A stretch of DNA of 64,000 nt. Origin: VGTK01 sp046327915 (GTDB lineage: Bacteria > Desulfobacterota > Binatia > UBA12015). The stretch spans positions 81,067 through 145,066 of the forward strand of contig JAXLXO010000020.1 of the NCBI GenBank assembly GCA_046327915.1. The letters are read 5' to 3'. Positions 27,305-35,815 of this stretch are shown here, one piece after another. Under the pieces are notes generated by a model. That model searched no databases and was not told the DNA's origin. It saw nothing but the letters and a program-made list of their open reading frames with translations. Positions within the stretch are counted from its first letter, which is position 1. Each line of letters opens with the position of its first letter. The position numbers and the translations under genes are program-made.

Positions 27305-27421
27305 CCTCGATCCGCCGCCGCGACTCAAGGTCCGCCCCGTCAGTCGCAAGCCCGGGGCGGGTCGTGCGATCGGCGGGATCCGCGCGGACGCGCTGCCGGC
27401 CGCGGCGCACGAAACGGGCTA

Positions 27422-27451
27422 GAGTCCCTGCGAATGCTGGGCTACGTGCAG
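27422..27451 (+). pseudogene. Fossil of a sulfatase-family C-terminal end, upstream of the sulfatase gene
   Basis: Thirty bases here match the 3' end of the next gene (29533-29562) at 26 of 30 positions. They would encode ESLRMLGYVQ, against the real C-terminus ESLRALGYVQ. The fossil is in the plus-strand frame just ahead of the sulfatase ATG at 27460 and has no gene body before it: upstream DNA is occupied by a minus-strand gene whose start is at 27304. Confidence 0.6.
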
Positions 27452-27459
27452 GGAGCGCA

Positions 27460-29565
27460 ATGCCCCGCCCCTGTCCCCTCCTTCGGATTCTGCTCCTGCT
27501 CGGACCGCTCACCGCAGCCCTGGGCTGTGGCTCCGCACCGCCGCCCGCGGAGGCTCCGGCGAGCGCGCCGGTGCAGACGGTCGTGCGGCGCTTGACGGGA
27601 CGGGACTTCGGGCAGAGCACGCTCGCGCCGGCGCACCGGCCGGTCGTGAAGATCGGCGACGAGGCGCGCACGGTGGCGCTCGGCCCGCGCACGCTCGACG
27701 TCGCGACGTTGCGCGGCGTCCCGCTCGAGGACGGCAAGGCGCGGCGCGCGATCGATCTTCCGGAGCAGGCCCGGGCGCTGCCGGACGACGCCTTCCGTGT
27801 CGACGTGCAGCTCGTGCCGATCACCACCGACGTGGCACCGGAGGTGTTCGACTTCTTCGCCACCGAGACGTTCCACGCCGCCGTCGACGCGCGCTGGACG
27901 CTGCAGCGCGACGCGGCCCGGGCGGGCGCGGCCGTGCTCGAGGTGGAGCCCGCCGGCAAGGCGGAGGGACGCCTGAACCTCGACGTGCGCGCGCTGCTCC
28001 CGCAGCCGCCGAGCGTGCGCAGCACGCCGTTCGACGTGCCGCGCGGCGCGCGCGTCTCGCTCGGCTACGGGCTCGCCACCGCGGGTGGACCGCCGACGCG
28101 CTTCCGCGCGACGCTGGCCTGCGGTGCCACGGAGACGCAGCTGGTCGACGAGACGCTGACGCCACCCGACGGGTCGTGGCACGGCGCGGTGCACGAGCTG
28201 CCTCCGGGACGCGGCTGCGCGCTGCGTCTCGACACCGCGTCACCCGACGGCAGCGCCGTGCGCGGTGCGGCGTGGGCCGAGCCGCTGGTCTTCGCACCGC
28301 AGACCGGCGCGCCACCCGAGGTCGCGGTCGAGAACGTGATCGTGGTGTCGCTCGACACGCTGCGCGCGGACCACCTCTCCGGATACGGCTACCCGCGCCC
28401 GACGTCACCGACGATCGACGCGCGTCTCATCCGGCGCGGCACGGCGTTCACGGACGTCAGCACGAGCTTCCCGCGCACCGACGTCGCGCACCTGAGCCTG
28501 TTCACCGGCCTCTACCCCGACGCGCAGCCGCAGCCGGGACGACTCCGCGCCGACGCGACCGCCGCGCTGATGACGGAGTCCCTGCGCGACGCGGGACTGG
28601 TCACGGCGGGCTTCACCGAGGACGCGATGATCGCCGGCGCGTTCGGCTTCTGGTTCGGCTTCGACCGCTTCGTCGAGCGCAGCTACGCCGAGCGCGAGCG
28701 CGGCCACGCGACCTTCGCCGACGGCATCGCCTTCCTGCGCGCCAACGCCGATCGTCGCTTCTTCCTCTTCCTGCACACGTACAAGACGCACAAGCCGTAC
28801 GTTGCGGCGGAGCGCTTCGACGCGTTCGCGCCCGCGTCCGACTGGCAGACGCTTCGGCTAGATCCCCGCGTGCCGCAGTCCGAGCGGCCGCAGATGGACG
28901 CCTACGATCGCACGATCCGCGAGGCGGACGACCTGATCGCGTCGCTGCTCGACGAGCTCGACCGTCTCGGGCTCGCGCAGCGCACGCTCGTGGTTCTGCT
29001 GTCGGATCACGGCGAGGCGTTCGGCGAGCACGGCGCCGTCGAGCACGGCTACTCGGGACACCAGGAGCAGCTGCACATCCCGCTCGTGTTCCGCGGACCG
29101 GGCATCCCGGCGAACGTCCGCGTCGACGCGCCGTCGAGCATCGTCGACGTCGCACCGACCGTGCTCGAGCTCGCCGGCGCGGCGCCGCTCCCGCACGCGC
29201 AGGGCGCCAGCCTCGCCGCGGCGTTCGCGGGCCTCGACCTGCCGCGCAATCGTCCGCTGTTCTTCTCGTGGCTCACGCAGGGTGCGGCCGGCGTGCGGCA
29301 CGGGCCGTGGAAGTATCTGCGCGCCGACCACGGACACGAGCTGTTCGACCTGGCGAGCGATCCGGGCGAGAACCTGCCGAGACTCAGGAAGCGCAGCGCA
29401 CGCGCCGTGGATCAGGCGCTGATCGGCGAGCACCGCGCGTCGAGCGAGCGCCTCCGCGCGAGCTTCGGCGGCGCGAGCGCGACGCAGGCGCCGTCGTCGG
29501 GCAGCGACGCGCCGGTCGACCCGCGCATGCACGAGTCGCTGCGCGCGCTGGGCTACGTGCAGTAG
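27460..29565 (+). CDS. Sulfatase-fold (alkaline-phosphatase superfamily) lipoprotein
   Basis: 701 residues. The lipoprotein signal peptide has its lipobox at LGC (Cys23). An about 270-residue beta-rich N-terminal region of unknown fold precedes the sulfatase domain. Metal and active-site motifs: VVSLDTLRADHLSGYGYPRPTSP, the nucleophile region TDVAHLSLFTG, VLLSDHGEAFGEHG, and GYSGHQEQLHIPLVFRGPG. In the nucleophile region the Cys/Ser of classical sulfatases is Thr340 and the following Pro and Arg are Val and His. Such Thr forms occur in phosphoglycerol-transferase/phosphodiesterase relatives, so formylglycine-dependent sulfatase activity is unlikely. The C-terminus ESLRALGYVQ is typical of this subfamily. 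A GGAG-type ribosome site precedes the ATG. Confidence 0.82.
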   Translation: MPRPCPLLRILLLLGPLTAALGCGSAPPPAEAPASAPVQTVVRRLTGRDFGQSTLAPAHRPVVKIGDEARTVALGPRTLDVATLRGVPLEDGKARRAIDLPEQARALPDDAFRVDVQLVPITTDVAPEVFDFFATETFHAAVDARWTLQRDAARAGAAVLEVEPAGKAEGRLNLDVRALLPQPPSVRSTPFDVPRGARVSLGYGLATAGGPPTRFRATLACGATETQLVDETLTPPDGSWHGAVHELPPGRGCALRLDTASPDGSAVRGAAWAEPLVFAPQTGAPPEVAVENVIVVSLDTLRADHLSGYGYPRPTSPTIDARLIRRGTAFTDVSTSFPRTDVAHLSLFTGLYPDAQPQPGRLRADATAALMTESLRDAGLVTAGFTEDAMIAGAFGFWFGFDRFVERSYAERERGHATFADGIAFLRANADRRFFLFLHTYKTHKPYVAAERFDAFAPASDWQTLRLDPRVPQSERPQMDAYDRTIREADDLIASLLDELDRLGLAQRTLVVLLSDHGEAFGEHGAVEHGYSGHQEQLHIPLVFRGPGIPANVRVDAPSSIVDVAPTVLELAGAAPLPHAQGASLAAAFAGLDLPRNRPLFFSWLTQGAAGVRHGPWKYLRADHGHELFDLASDPGENLPRLRKRSARAVDQALIGEHRASSERLRASFGGASATQAPSSGSDAPVDPRMHESLRALGYVQ

Positions 29566-29602
29566 GCCGACGCGCGCGCTGCGAGCAGCGTGACCGACGC
29601 GG

Positions 29603-30820
29603 CTACGCGCGACCGCGCGACGGACGCGCGCCGCGACGCTCGCGGAAGATGCCGAACGCGCTGGTGTAGCCGTGCAGGAACGTCGTGCCCTGCACCGGCC
29701 CGATCTCGCCGTTGCAGAAGAAGCCGCCGAGCGCGACGTCGCCGAGGTGCCGCTTGAGCACCTCGCTGTCGTGGTTCGGACGCCCGTACAGGTGCGCGCC
29801 GCGGCCGAGACACGAGAACAGCACCGCGCCGCGCGCCGTGCCGGCGTCGCGCTCGTGGCCGTAGACCGCGAGGCGGCGCTCGAGGTCCTCCGCCGAGGTG
29901 CGTGCGTCGCGCAGATGGAACTGCACCACCTGCAGCGGGCGCAGCACGGCGCCGATGGTCAGCGTCCCTGCTTCGCCGTCGGAGCCGAGCAGGTTGCGGA
30001 TCAGGAAGTCGCCCTGCTGGTACTCGCCCTGCGCTTCCTTCATCTCGATGCCGAGGAAGAGCGAGCCGCCGCACAGCTCCTGGTCCTCCGGCGACAGCGT
30101 CTCGTAGAGCTCCTGCAGCACCTCGAGCGCGGGTCGCCCGTCGAGCTCCTGCAGCACGTTCTCGCGGCAGCGCGTGACGAACATCGGCAGGCCGATCGGA
30201 CGGCAGCCCTGAGCGACGATGGTGTCGAGCTCGATGTCGCCGGACAGCGCGACGCCGACGAGGCCGGCGCGGTGCACGCGGTTGCCGAGGTAGAGCGCGT
30301 TGTCGCCCGGGGTTCGTCCGCCGCTCGCGACGCCGCCGAGCTTCTTGCTCGCCGGGAACGCGACGTCGAGACCGCGGATCAGGCGCTCCACGTCGAACGA
30401 GAACGGATCGGCGAGCAGCAGGAAGTGCGCGTCGGCGCCCGGACGAAGCCCGCACGCGCGCGCCCACTCGTCCGCTGGCGCGTCGGGCTCGGGAATCTGC
30501 TCGACGTCGAGGTGGAACGGCGTCAGCTCGACGCCGGGCAGCGTCGCCGCGGTGAGCGACAGCGCCGGGCTCTCCTCGACCTCGCGTCCGCCGCCGATCA
30601 CGCTGCGCGCGGTGCAGCCGACCAGCAGCGCGCCACCGAGCTCGGCGGCGAGCAGCGGCGCCAGCTCGCGATACGCGGTGCGGTGATGGTCCGACACGAA
30701 GGCGATCACGAGATGGGCGCGATCCGCGCCGAGGTCCCGCCGCAGCGCCGCGCAGGCCTCGCGCGCCGCCTCGTCGAGCCGCTCCTTCTCGGACACCGTG
30801 GAACACCATCGCATGGCCAT
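29603..30820 (-). CDS. FIST-domain sensory protein
   Basis: 405 residues from ATG 30820, which has GGAG 6 bases upstream. An in-frame ATG at 30877 overlaps the previous stop (TGATG) and would add 19 residues. FIST_N (about 25-215: VIAFVSDHHRTAYRELAPLL, LVGCTARSVIGGGREVEESP) is followed by FIST_C (about 220-385: ENVLQELDGRPALEVLQEL, GVLFSC-type AVLFSCLGRGAHLYG, and GGFFCNGEIGPVQGTTFLHGYTSAFGIF). FIST domains are sensory modules thought to bind small ligands such as amino acids. Here it stands alone, with no kinase or cyclase domain attached. The SnoaL-like gene upstream is coupled to it. Confidence 0.88.
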   Translation of the reverse strand: MAMRWCSTVSEKERLDEAAREACAALRRDLGADRAHLVIAFVSDHHRTAYRELAPLLAAELGGALLVGCTARSVIGGGREVEESPALSLTAATLPGVELTPFHLDVEQIPEPDAPADEWARACGLRPGADAHFLLLADPFSFDVERLIRGLDVAFPASKKLGGVASGGRTPGDNALYLGNRVHRAGLVGVALSGDIELDTIVAQGCRPIGLPMFVTRCRENVLQELDGRPALEVLQELYETLSPEDQELCGGSLFLGIEMKEAQGEYQQGDFLIRNLLGSDGEAGTLTIGAVLRPLQVVQFHLRDARTSAEDLERRLAVYGHERDAGTARGAVLFSCLGRGAHLYGRPNHDSEVLKRHLGDVALGGFFCNGEIGPVQGTTFLHGYTSAFGIFRERRGARPSRGRA

Positions 30821-30876
30821 TGCTGCTCCGTTCGCTTCCCGGCGCCGGGCCGGCGTCCTGTCGGAGATGCTGCTCA

Positions 30877-31287
30877 TCAGTTGAGGAACGGGGGTGGCTC
30901 GTCGCCGTCGTCGCCGTCGCGTCCCGGCGCGATCGGTCCGGCGTGGTGGTGAACGAGGCGCCACGCTCCGGCCTCGCGGACGAAGACGTTGGTCGCCGCG
31001 AGCGAGCCGCCGCGCAGCGACTCCACGCACAGGACCACGGCCATGTCATCGCCCGGGATCACCGACTCGCGCGAGCACGAGATGTCGGGCGCGTCCGGAC
31101 TCTCGAGGATCGAGCGCCAGCTCTCCATCACGGCGTCGCGGCCGTGCAGCGCGCGCCACCCGGGATGCGTGCACGCCACGCGCGACGAGCGCGCCCACAA
31201 CGCCTCCATGGCGTCGATGTCGCGCTCGGCGAAGGCGCGGTAGAACGCGGCATTTGCCGCGAGGACGTCGAGATCTTCGTGGGGCAT
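30877..31287 (-). CDS. SnoaL-like / NTF2-fold small protein
   Basis: 136 residues. An NTF2-like alpha+beta barrel: the N-terminal helix NAAFYRAFAERDIDAMEALW, then HPGWRALHGRDAVMESWRSIL, then the paired strands VLCVESLRGGSLAATNVFVREAGAWRLVHHHAG. This is the SnoaL_3/DUF4440 group, with members ranging from isomerases to ligand-binding proteins, so no reaction is assigned. The ATG at 31287 starts the domain; the frame is open further upstream. It overlaps the FIST region at its stop (TGATG). Confidence 0.78.
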   Translation of the reverse strand: MPHEDLDVLAANAAFYRAFAERDIDAMEALWARSSRVACTHPGWRALHGRDAVMESWRSILESPDAPDISCSRESVIPGDDMAVVLCVESLRGGSLAATNVFVREAGAWRLVHHHAGPIAPGRDGDDGDEPPPFLN

Positions 31288-31375
31288 GGCGAGCCGCTCG
31301 GACCGGGCGTGTTTAGCACCCGGGGCGGCATCGGCCACGCCGGCCGGAAGGCCGGACCTCGGCGTCGTGGAGACC

Positions 31376-31407
31376 GTGCGGGGCGAGCCGGAGGGCCCGC
31401 CCCGCAC
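31376..31407 (-). terminator. Hairpin after the DsbA-like gene
   Basis: A perfect GC-rich 10-bp inverted repeat (31376-31385 with 31398-31407), 12-base loop, starts 8 bp past the stop at 31416. There is no T-tract on minus, so it could be a transcript-stabilising stem as well as a terminator. Confidence 0.5.
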
Positions 31408-31415
31408 GAATCAGA

Positions 31416-32267
31416 TCACTTCGCGGCCAGCTCGTCGTCGATGACGGCCTTGAAGTTGGCGGCAGGCTGCGCGCCCTTCACCATGCGGCCGTTGATCACG
31501 AACGACGGCGTGCCGGACAGCCCGAGAGACGCGGCCTCGTCCTTGTCGGCCTTGACCTTGGCGGCGGTCTCCTTGCCGTCGAAGCACTTGTCGAACTTCG
31601 CCTTGTCGAGCTTCTGCGCGGCGGCGAACTCGAGCGCCTTGTCCTTGACGTTGGCCGGGGTGACGTCCTTCTGGTTCTTGAAGTAGCCGTCGTACACCGC
31701 CCAGCCGGCCTCGGGGCTCTGCGCCTCGGCGCACTCCATCGCGATCGCGCCGGGCTCCGCCCACGGGTGGAACGGCAGCGGCAGGTGCTTGTAGCAGAAG
31801 CGGACCTTGTCCTTGTACGCCGGCAACACCTCGCTCTCGAGCGTGGTGTAGCCCTTGCTGCAGAACGGGCACTGGAAGTCCGAGTACTCGACGATGGTGA
31901 CCTTCGCGTCCTTCGGACCGCGGCAGAGCTCGTTCTTCAGCGAGATCTTGTCCATCACCGCCTTCGACGGGTCGATGGTCACGTCGTCGACGTCTGCGAA
32001 GACCACGTAGCGGAAGTCGGGCGAGCTGGTGAACCCGACCGAGCGCGACCGCGGCGCGGTGCCGATCTCGATGACGCCCTGCTTGGCGCCCTTGATCGGC
32101 GAGTCCTTCACGTCCTTGACGGTGACGGTCTCGGACGGCGGGACGTTGTTCTTCTTGCGGTAGTACTTGACCAGCGTGTCCTGATCGGCCGCCCCGGCCC
32201 CGGAAGCCAGAAGAAGGCCGGGGACCATCAGCAGACCAAGCATCGCGGTTACGCGTCGGAAAGACAT
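31416..32267 (-). CDS. DsbA-family thiol-disulfide oxidoreductase
   Basis: 283 residues. The signal peptide has its core at about 8-24 and cleavage near GAGAADQ. An N-terminal extension (about 30-105), as in other bacterial DsbA/DsbC-like thioredoxin proteins, precedes a thioredoxin fold with active site CPFC in VEYSDFQCPFCSKGY (about 127-141), an inserted helical domain, and the cis-Pro loop GTPSFVINGRMVKGAQP. It is periplasmic and probably oxidises or isomerises disulfides. A strong GAGGAGG ribosome site lies about 7 bases before the ATG. It is divergent from the halogenase-like gene; 32268-32448 (181 bp) contains both promoters. It is unrelated in sequence to its downstream neighbours. Confidence 0.9.
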   Translation of the reverse strand: MSFRRVTAMLGLLMVPGLLLASGAGAADQDTLVKYYRKKNNVPPSETVTVKDVKDSPIKGAKQGVIEIGTAPRSRSVGFTSSPDFRYVVFADVDDVTIDPSKAVMDKISLKNELCRGPKDAKVTIVEYSDFQCPFCSKGYTTLESEVLPAYKDKVRFCYKHLPLPFHPWAEPGAIAMECAEAQSPEAGWAVYDGYFKNQKDVTPANVKDKALEFAAAQKLDKAKFDKCFDGKETAAKVKADKDEAASLGLSGTPSFVINGRMVKGAQPAANFKAVIDDELAAK

Positions 32268-32448
32268 CTATCGACCTCCTCGGGTTCGAGCTTCGACCTG
32301 GGCTCATCCGGCGGCCGCGAGGCGCGGCACCGGGCAACAGCCGACAACGGTGCCCGCTCGCGGCATGCTGGTCAAGCGGACGGCGCGTTCGACCGGACCA
32401 CCTTGACAAGCCGGGCGCCCCGCCCGGACACTCGCCAGAGAGGTCTCC

Positions 32449-33996
32449 ATGGCTTTGCACCACGAAGAACCGCCCGAGCATGCGCCGTCGCCGGGCTCCG
32501 ACTACGACGTCGCGATCGTCGGCGGCTCGGTGGCCGGGGCCGGTACCGCGACGATCCTGCTGCGCCAGCGCCCCGATCTGCGGGTCCTGATCGTCGAGAA
32601 GACGGGCGCTTTCGGGCGCGGCGTCGGCGAGTCGACCGTGGAGGTGAGCAGCTACTACCTGAGCCACGTGCTCGACCTGAGCCGGCATCTCAACGAGGAG
32701 CACCTCGTCAAGCACGGCATGCGCTTCTGGTTCGCCAACGGTGCGACACAGCGCCTCGAGGACTGCAGCGAGATCGGCAACCGCTACCAGCTGCGCGTCC
32801 CGACCTACCAGGTCGACCGCGCGCGCCTGAACGAGGAGGTGCTGCGCCGCGCGGTCGAGCGCGGGGCCACGCTGTGGCGCGAGGCGCAGGTGGTGTCGGT
32901 CGAGCTTCGCGACGGCGGCCCGCAGCATCTCGTCGTGCGGCGGGGCGACGAGACCGTGCCGGTCACCGCGCGCTGGGTGATCGACGCGTCGGGACCGGCC
33001 GCGATGCTCGCGCGGAAGAATGGCTGGTGGCAGGCCAACGCGGCGCACCCGGTGTCGTCGGTCTGGGCACGCTTCCGCGGCGTGCGCGACTGGGACGCGG
33101 CCGACCTGCGCTACCGCGACCCGTCGTTCGGCTACGCGACCTACACGCTGCGCTGCAACGCGACCAACCACCTGACCGGCGACGGCTGGTGGGCATGGCT
33201 GATCCCGCTGCGCGGCGGCGACGTCAGCGTCGGCGTGGTCTACGACGAGCGCCGCGTCGACTTCGCGCTCGATGGCGCACCGCTCGGCGCGCGTCTCAAG
33301 GACTTTCTCTCCGAGCACCCCGCCGGACGCGAGATCCTCGGCGAGGCGGCGTTCATCGATGGCGACGTCCACCGGCGCCGCAACCTCGCCTACCGCACCA
33401 CGCGCTTCGTCGGCGACGGCTTCGCCCTGGTCGGCGACGCGGCCGCGTTCATGGATCCGCTCTACAGTCCGGGCCTCGACTGGGTGTCGTACACGACCTG
33501 CGTCGCCGCCGACCTGGTCCTCGCGGAGCGCCGCGGCGACGACGTGTCGCCGACGATCGAGCGCCTGAACCGCCAGCTCGCGCAGAGCTACGACCGCTGG
33601 TTCGAGGCGCTCTATCGCGACAAGTACGAGTACCTCGGCGAGTTCGACCTGATGCGCATCGCGTTCCAGCTCGATCTCGGCCTCTACTACTTCGGGGTCG
33701 CGTCGGAGCCCTACCGGCGCGGTCCGGCGGCGTTCCTGCAGCCGATGTTCTCGATGCCGTCGTCGCGGCCGTTCTACCGCTTCATGCGCTTCTACAACCG
33801 GCGGCTGGCCCGCATCGCCCGCGAGCGCAGGGCGCGGCACGCGCTGGGGCGGCACAACTCCGGCGAGCGCGCGATCCTGAACGGCTTCACGTTCGCGCGC
33901 AGCAGCGTCCTGAACCTGGCGCGCGCGTTCGCGCAGTGGGGACGCCTCGAGCTGGACGAATGGCGCGACCGGGGCGCCGCCGCCCGCGCGTCCTGA
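32449..33996 (+). CDS. Flavin-dependent halogenase-like FAD monooxygenase
   Basis: 515 residues. FAD-binding Rossmann motif at about 21-32 (VAIVGGSVAGAG), followed by GRGVGEST (about 56-63), the halogenase-type loop equivalent to GESTIP. The flavin-dependent halogenase signature WxWxIP is present as WAWLIP (248-253), and the second FAD motif reads FALVGDAAAFMDPLYSPGLD (about 325-344). This combination marks the tryptophan-halogenase superfamily rather than simple hydroxylases, though many members act on unknown substrates or do not halogenate. The catalytic Lys of PrnA-type enzymes cannot be assigned safely by eye. No carrier protein or biosynthetic cluster is nearby. A TTGACA box lies at 32403-32408. 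Confidence 0.75.
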   Translation: MALHHEEPPEHAPSPGSDYDVAIVGGSVAGAGTATILLRQRPDLRVLIVEKTGAFGRGVGESTVEVSSYYLSHVLDLSRHLNEEHLVKHGMRFWFANGATQRLEDCSEIGNRYQLRVPTYQVDRARLNEEVLRRAVERGATLWREAQVVSVELRDGGPQHLVVRRGDETVPVTARWVIDASGPAAMLARKNGWWQANAAHPVSSVWARFRGVRDWDAADLRYRDPSFGYATYTLRCNATNHLTGDGWWAWLIPLRGGDVSVGVVYDERRVDFALDGAPLGARLKDFLSEHPAGREILGEAAFIDGDVHRRRNLAYRTTRFVGDGFALVGDAAAFMDPLYSPGLDWVSYTTCVAADLVLAERRGDDVSPTIERLNRQLAQSYDRWFEALYRDKYEYLGEFDLMRIAFQLDLGLYYFGVASEPYRRGPAAFLQPMFSMPSSRPFYRFMRFYNRRLARIARERRARHALGRHNSGERAILNGFTFARSSVLNLARAFAQWGRLELDEWRDRGAAARAS

Positions 33997-34084
33997 CCGA
34001 TCGTCCGAAGAAGGCCGACCGGCGGCGAGCGGGTGAAATTCATCCCTTGGCCATGACGCACCGCATGATAAGGTCCGGGTCCAA

Positions 34085-35803
34085 ATGGCGCACGAATTCT
34101 TCCACCCGGACATGAAGCTGTTCATCGACCACCGGGTCGACTGGGCACGGTACTTCCACCTCCTGCGCGGCGCCGACGCCGACCTCGAAGCCGAGGTCGA
34201 CACCTACCGCTCGATCCTCTCCACCTGCGGCGACATCTGCGAGGACATCGAGGCCGGCGCCCTCGACCACTGGCACGAGGAAGTCCGCCTGGAGAACGGC
34301 AAGGTCGTGGTGCCGCCGCACATCGCGGCCGGATACGACAAGCTGCGCGGCGCCGGGCTCGTGTGCCTGACCCTGAGCCCGGACTACGGCGGGTTCGGCC
34401 TGCCGATCCTGCTGAACTCGCACTACCTCGAGATGGTGTCGCGCGCCGACACCAGCCTGATGACCATCCTCGGCCTGCAGGCCGGCGTCGCCGGCGACAT
34501 CCAGAAGTACGGCAACGACGAGCTGAAGCAGCGCTACCTGCCGCGCTTCGCGTCCGGCGAGCTGCAGGGCTGCATGGACCTCACCGAGCCGCAGGCCGGC
34601 TCGGATCTCGGCGCGATCGCCACGCGCGTGACCGAGGAGAACGGCCGCTTCTTCGTCGACGGCAGCAAGATCTTCATCACCAACGGCGGCTCCGGAGTGC
34701 ACCTGGTCCTCGCGCGCGAAGCCGCGACCTACGACCAGTCGAAGGGCACGACCAACGGGCTATCGCTGATGCTCTGCCCTGTCGAGCTGCCCGACGGCAC
34801 GCGCAACAAGGTCGCCGTGACGCGTGTCGAGAACAAGATGGGCATCCACGGCTCGCCCACCTGCGCGATCGAGTTCGACCACGCCGAGGCGTTCCTGCTC
34901 GGCGAGCGCGGCAACGGCTTCCGCGCGATGCTCGACCTGATGAACCAGGCGCGCATCGGCGTCGCAGCGCAGGGCATCGGCATCGCCGAGGCCGCGTTCC
35001 GCAAGGCCCTCACCTACGCGACCGAGCGCGTGCAGTTCGGACAGCCGATCATCCAGCAGCCGCTCGTCAAGTCGATGCTCACGACGATGGCGCTCGACAT
35101 CAAGTCGGCGCGCGCGCTCCTCTACCGCACCTGCGCGATGATCGACCTCACCGACGCGCTCGCGGCGTACCTCGCCAGCGGACGCGACGACGCCGGCGAC
35201 CGCTCCAAGCTGCAGGAGGAGTACGAGCGCAACATGGCGCTCATCCGCTTCTTCACGCCGCTCTGCAAGTACATCGGAACCGAGGTCGCGACGCGCGTCA
35301 CGCGCAACGGCATCCAGATCCACGGCGGCATCGGCTACATGGCCGAGTCGGTCGCGGGCCACTACCACTCCGACGCGATCATCACGACGATCTACGAGGG
35401 CACCTCGGAGATCCAGGCGAGCTTCGCGCTGCGCGAGATGAGCAAGGGCGCACTGTTCACCGCGCTCGACGCGACCAACGCCGAGCTCGCGCACCTCGAC
35501 GACCGCTTCCCCGAGGAGACGCGTCAGGTGCACGAGGGCATCAAGGCGATCAACGACTCGCTGCCCGGCCTCATGACCGATCCGAGCTACGCGATCCTCA
35601 ACGCGAAGCACGTCTGCGACATGATCATCGACGTGGTGGTCGCGGCCGAGCTGCTGCTGCAGGCGGCGGTCGACCCGTCGAAGCACCTCGCAGCGACGTC
35701 GTTCATCCGCAGCCGCATGGCGATGGTCGACATGCACGCGAAGCGCATCCAGGGCGGCGACGTGACGCGGCTCGACCGCTACACGAAGATCCTGGGTCTC
35801 TGA
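34085..35803 (+). CDS. Acyl-CoA dehydrogenase
   Basis: 572 residues, the long class of acyl-CoA dehydrogenases with an about 130-residue C-terminal extension. FAD/substrate motifs: CMDLTEPQAGSDLGA, KIFITNGGSGVHLVLAR, and the catalytic base region IYEGTSEIQASF with Glu at about 437. An RVQFGQPIIQQPLVKS block and IQIHGGIGYMAES are present. It oxidises an acyl-CoA to the 2-enoyl-CoA, passing electrons to ETF. Its position opposite the carboxylase/hydratase operon suggests it feeds the same branched-chain pathway, but it is on the other strand with its own promoter region (33997-34084). An 80-residue N-terminal cap precedes the first conserved helix. Confidence 0.93.
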   Translation: MAHEFFHPDMKLFIDHRVDWARYFHLLRGADADLEAEVDTYRSILSTCGDICEDIEAGALDHWHEEVRLENGKVVVPPHIAAGYDKLRGAGLVCLTLSPDYGGFGLPILLNSHYLEMVSRADTSLMTILGLQAGVAGDIQKYGNDELKQRYLPRFASGELQGCMDLTEPQAGSDLGAIATRVTEENGRFFVDGSKIFITNGGSGVHLVLAREAATYDQSKGTTNGLSLMLCPVELPDGTRNKVAVTRVENKMGIHGSPTCAIEFDHAEAFLLGERGNGFRAMLDLMNQARIGVAAQGIGIAEAAFRKALTYATERVQFGQPIIQQPLVKSMLTTMALDIKSARALLYRTCAMIDLTDALAAYLASGRDDAGDRSKLQEEYERNMALIRFFTPLCKYIGTEVATRVTRNGIQIHGGIGYMAESVAGHYHSDAIITTIYEGTSEIQASFALREMSKGALFTALDATNAELAHLDDRFPEETRQVHEGIKAINDSLPGLMTDPSYAILNAKHVCDMIIDVVVAAELLLQAAVDPSKHLAATSFIRSRMAMVDMHAKRIQGGDVTRLDRYTKILGL

Positions 35804-35815
35804 TACCGTCGCCGG

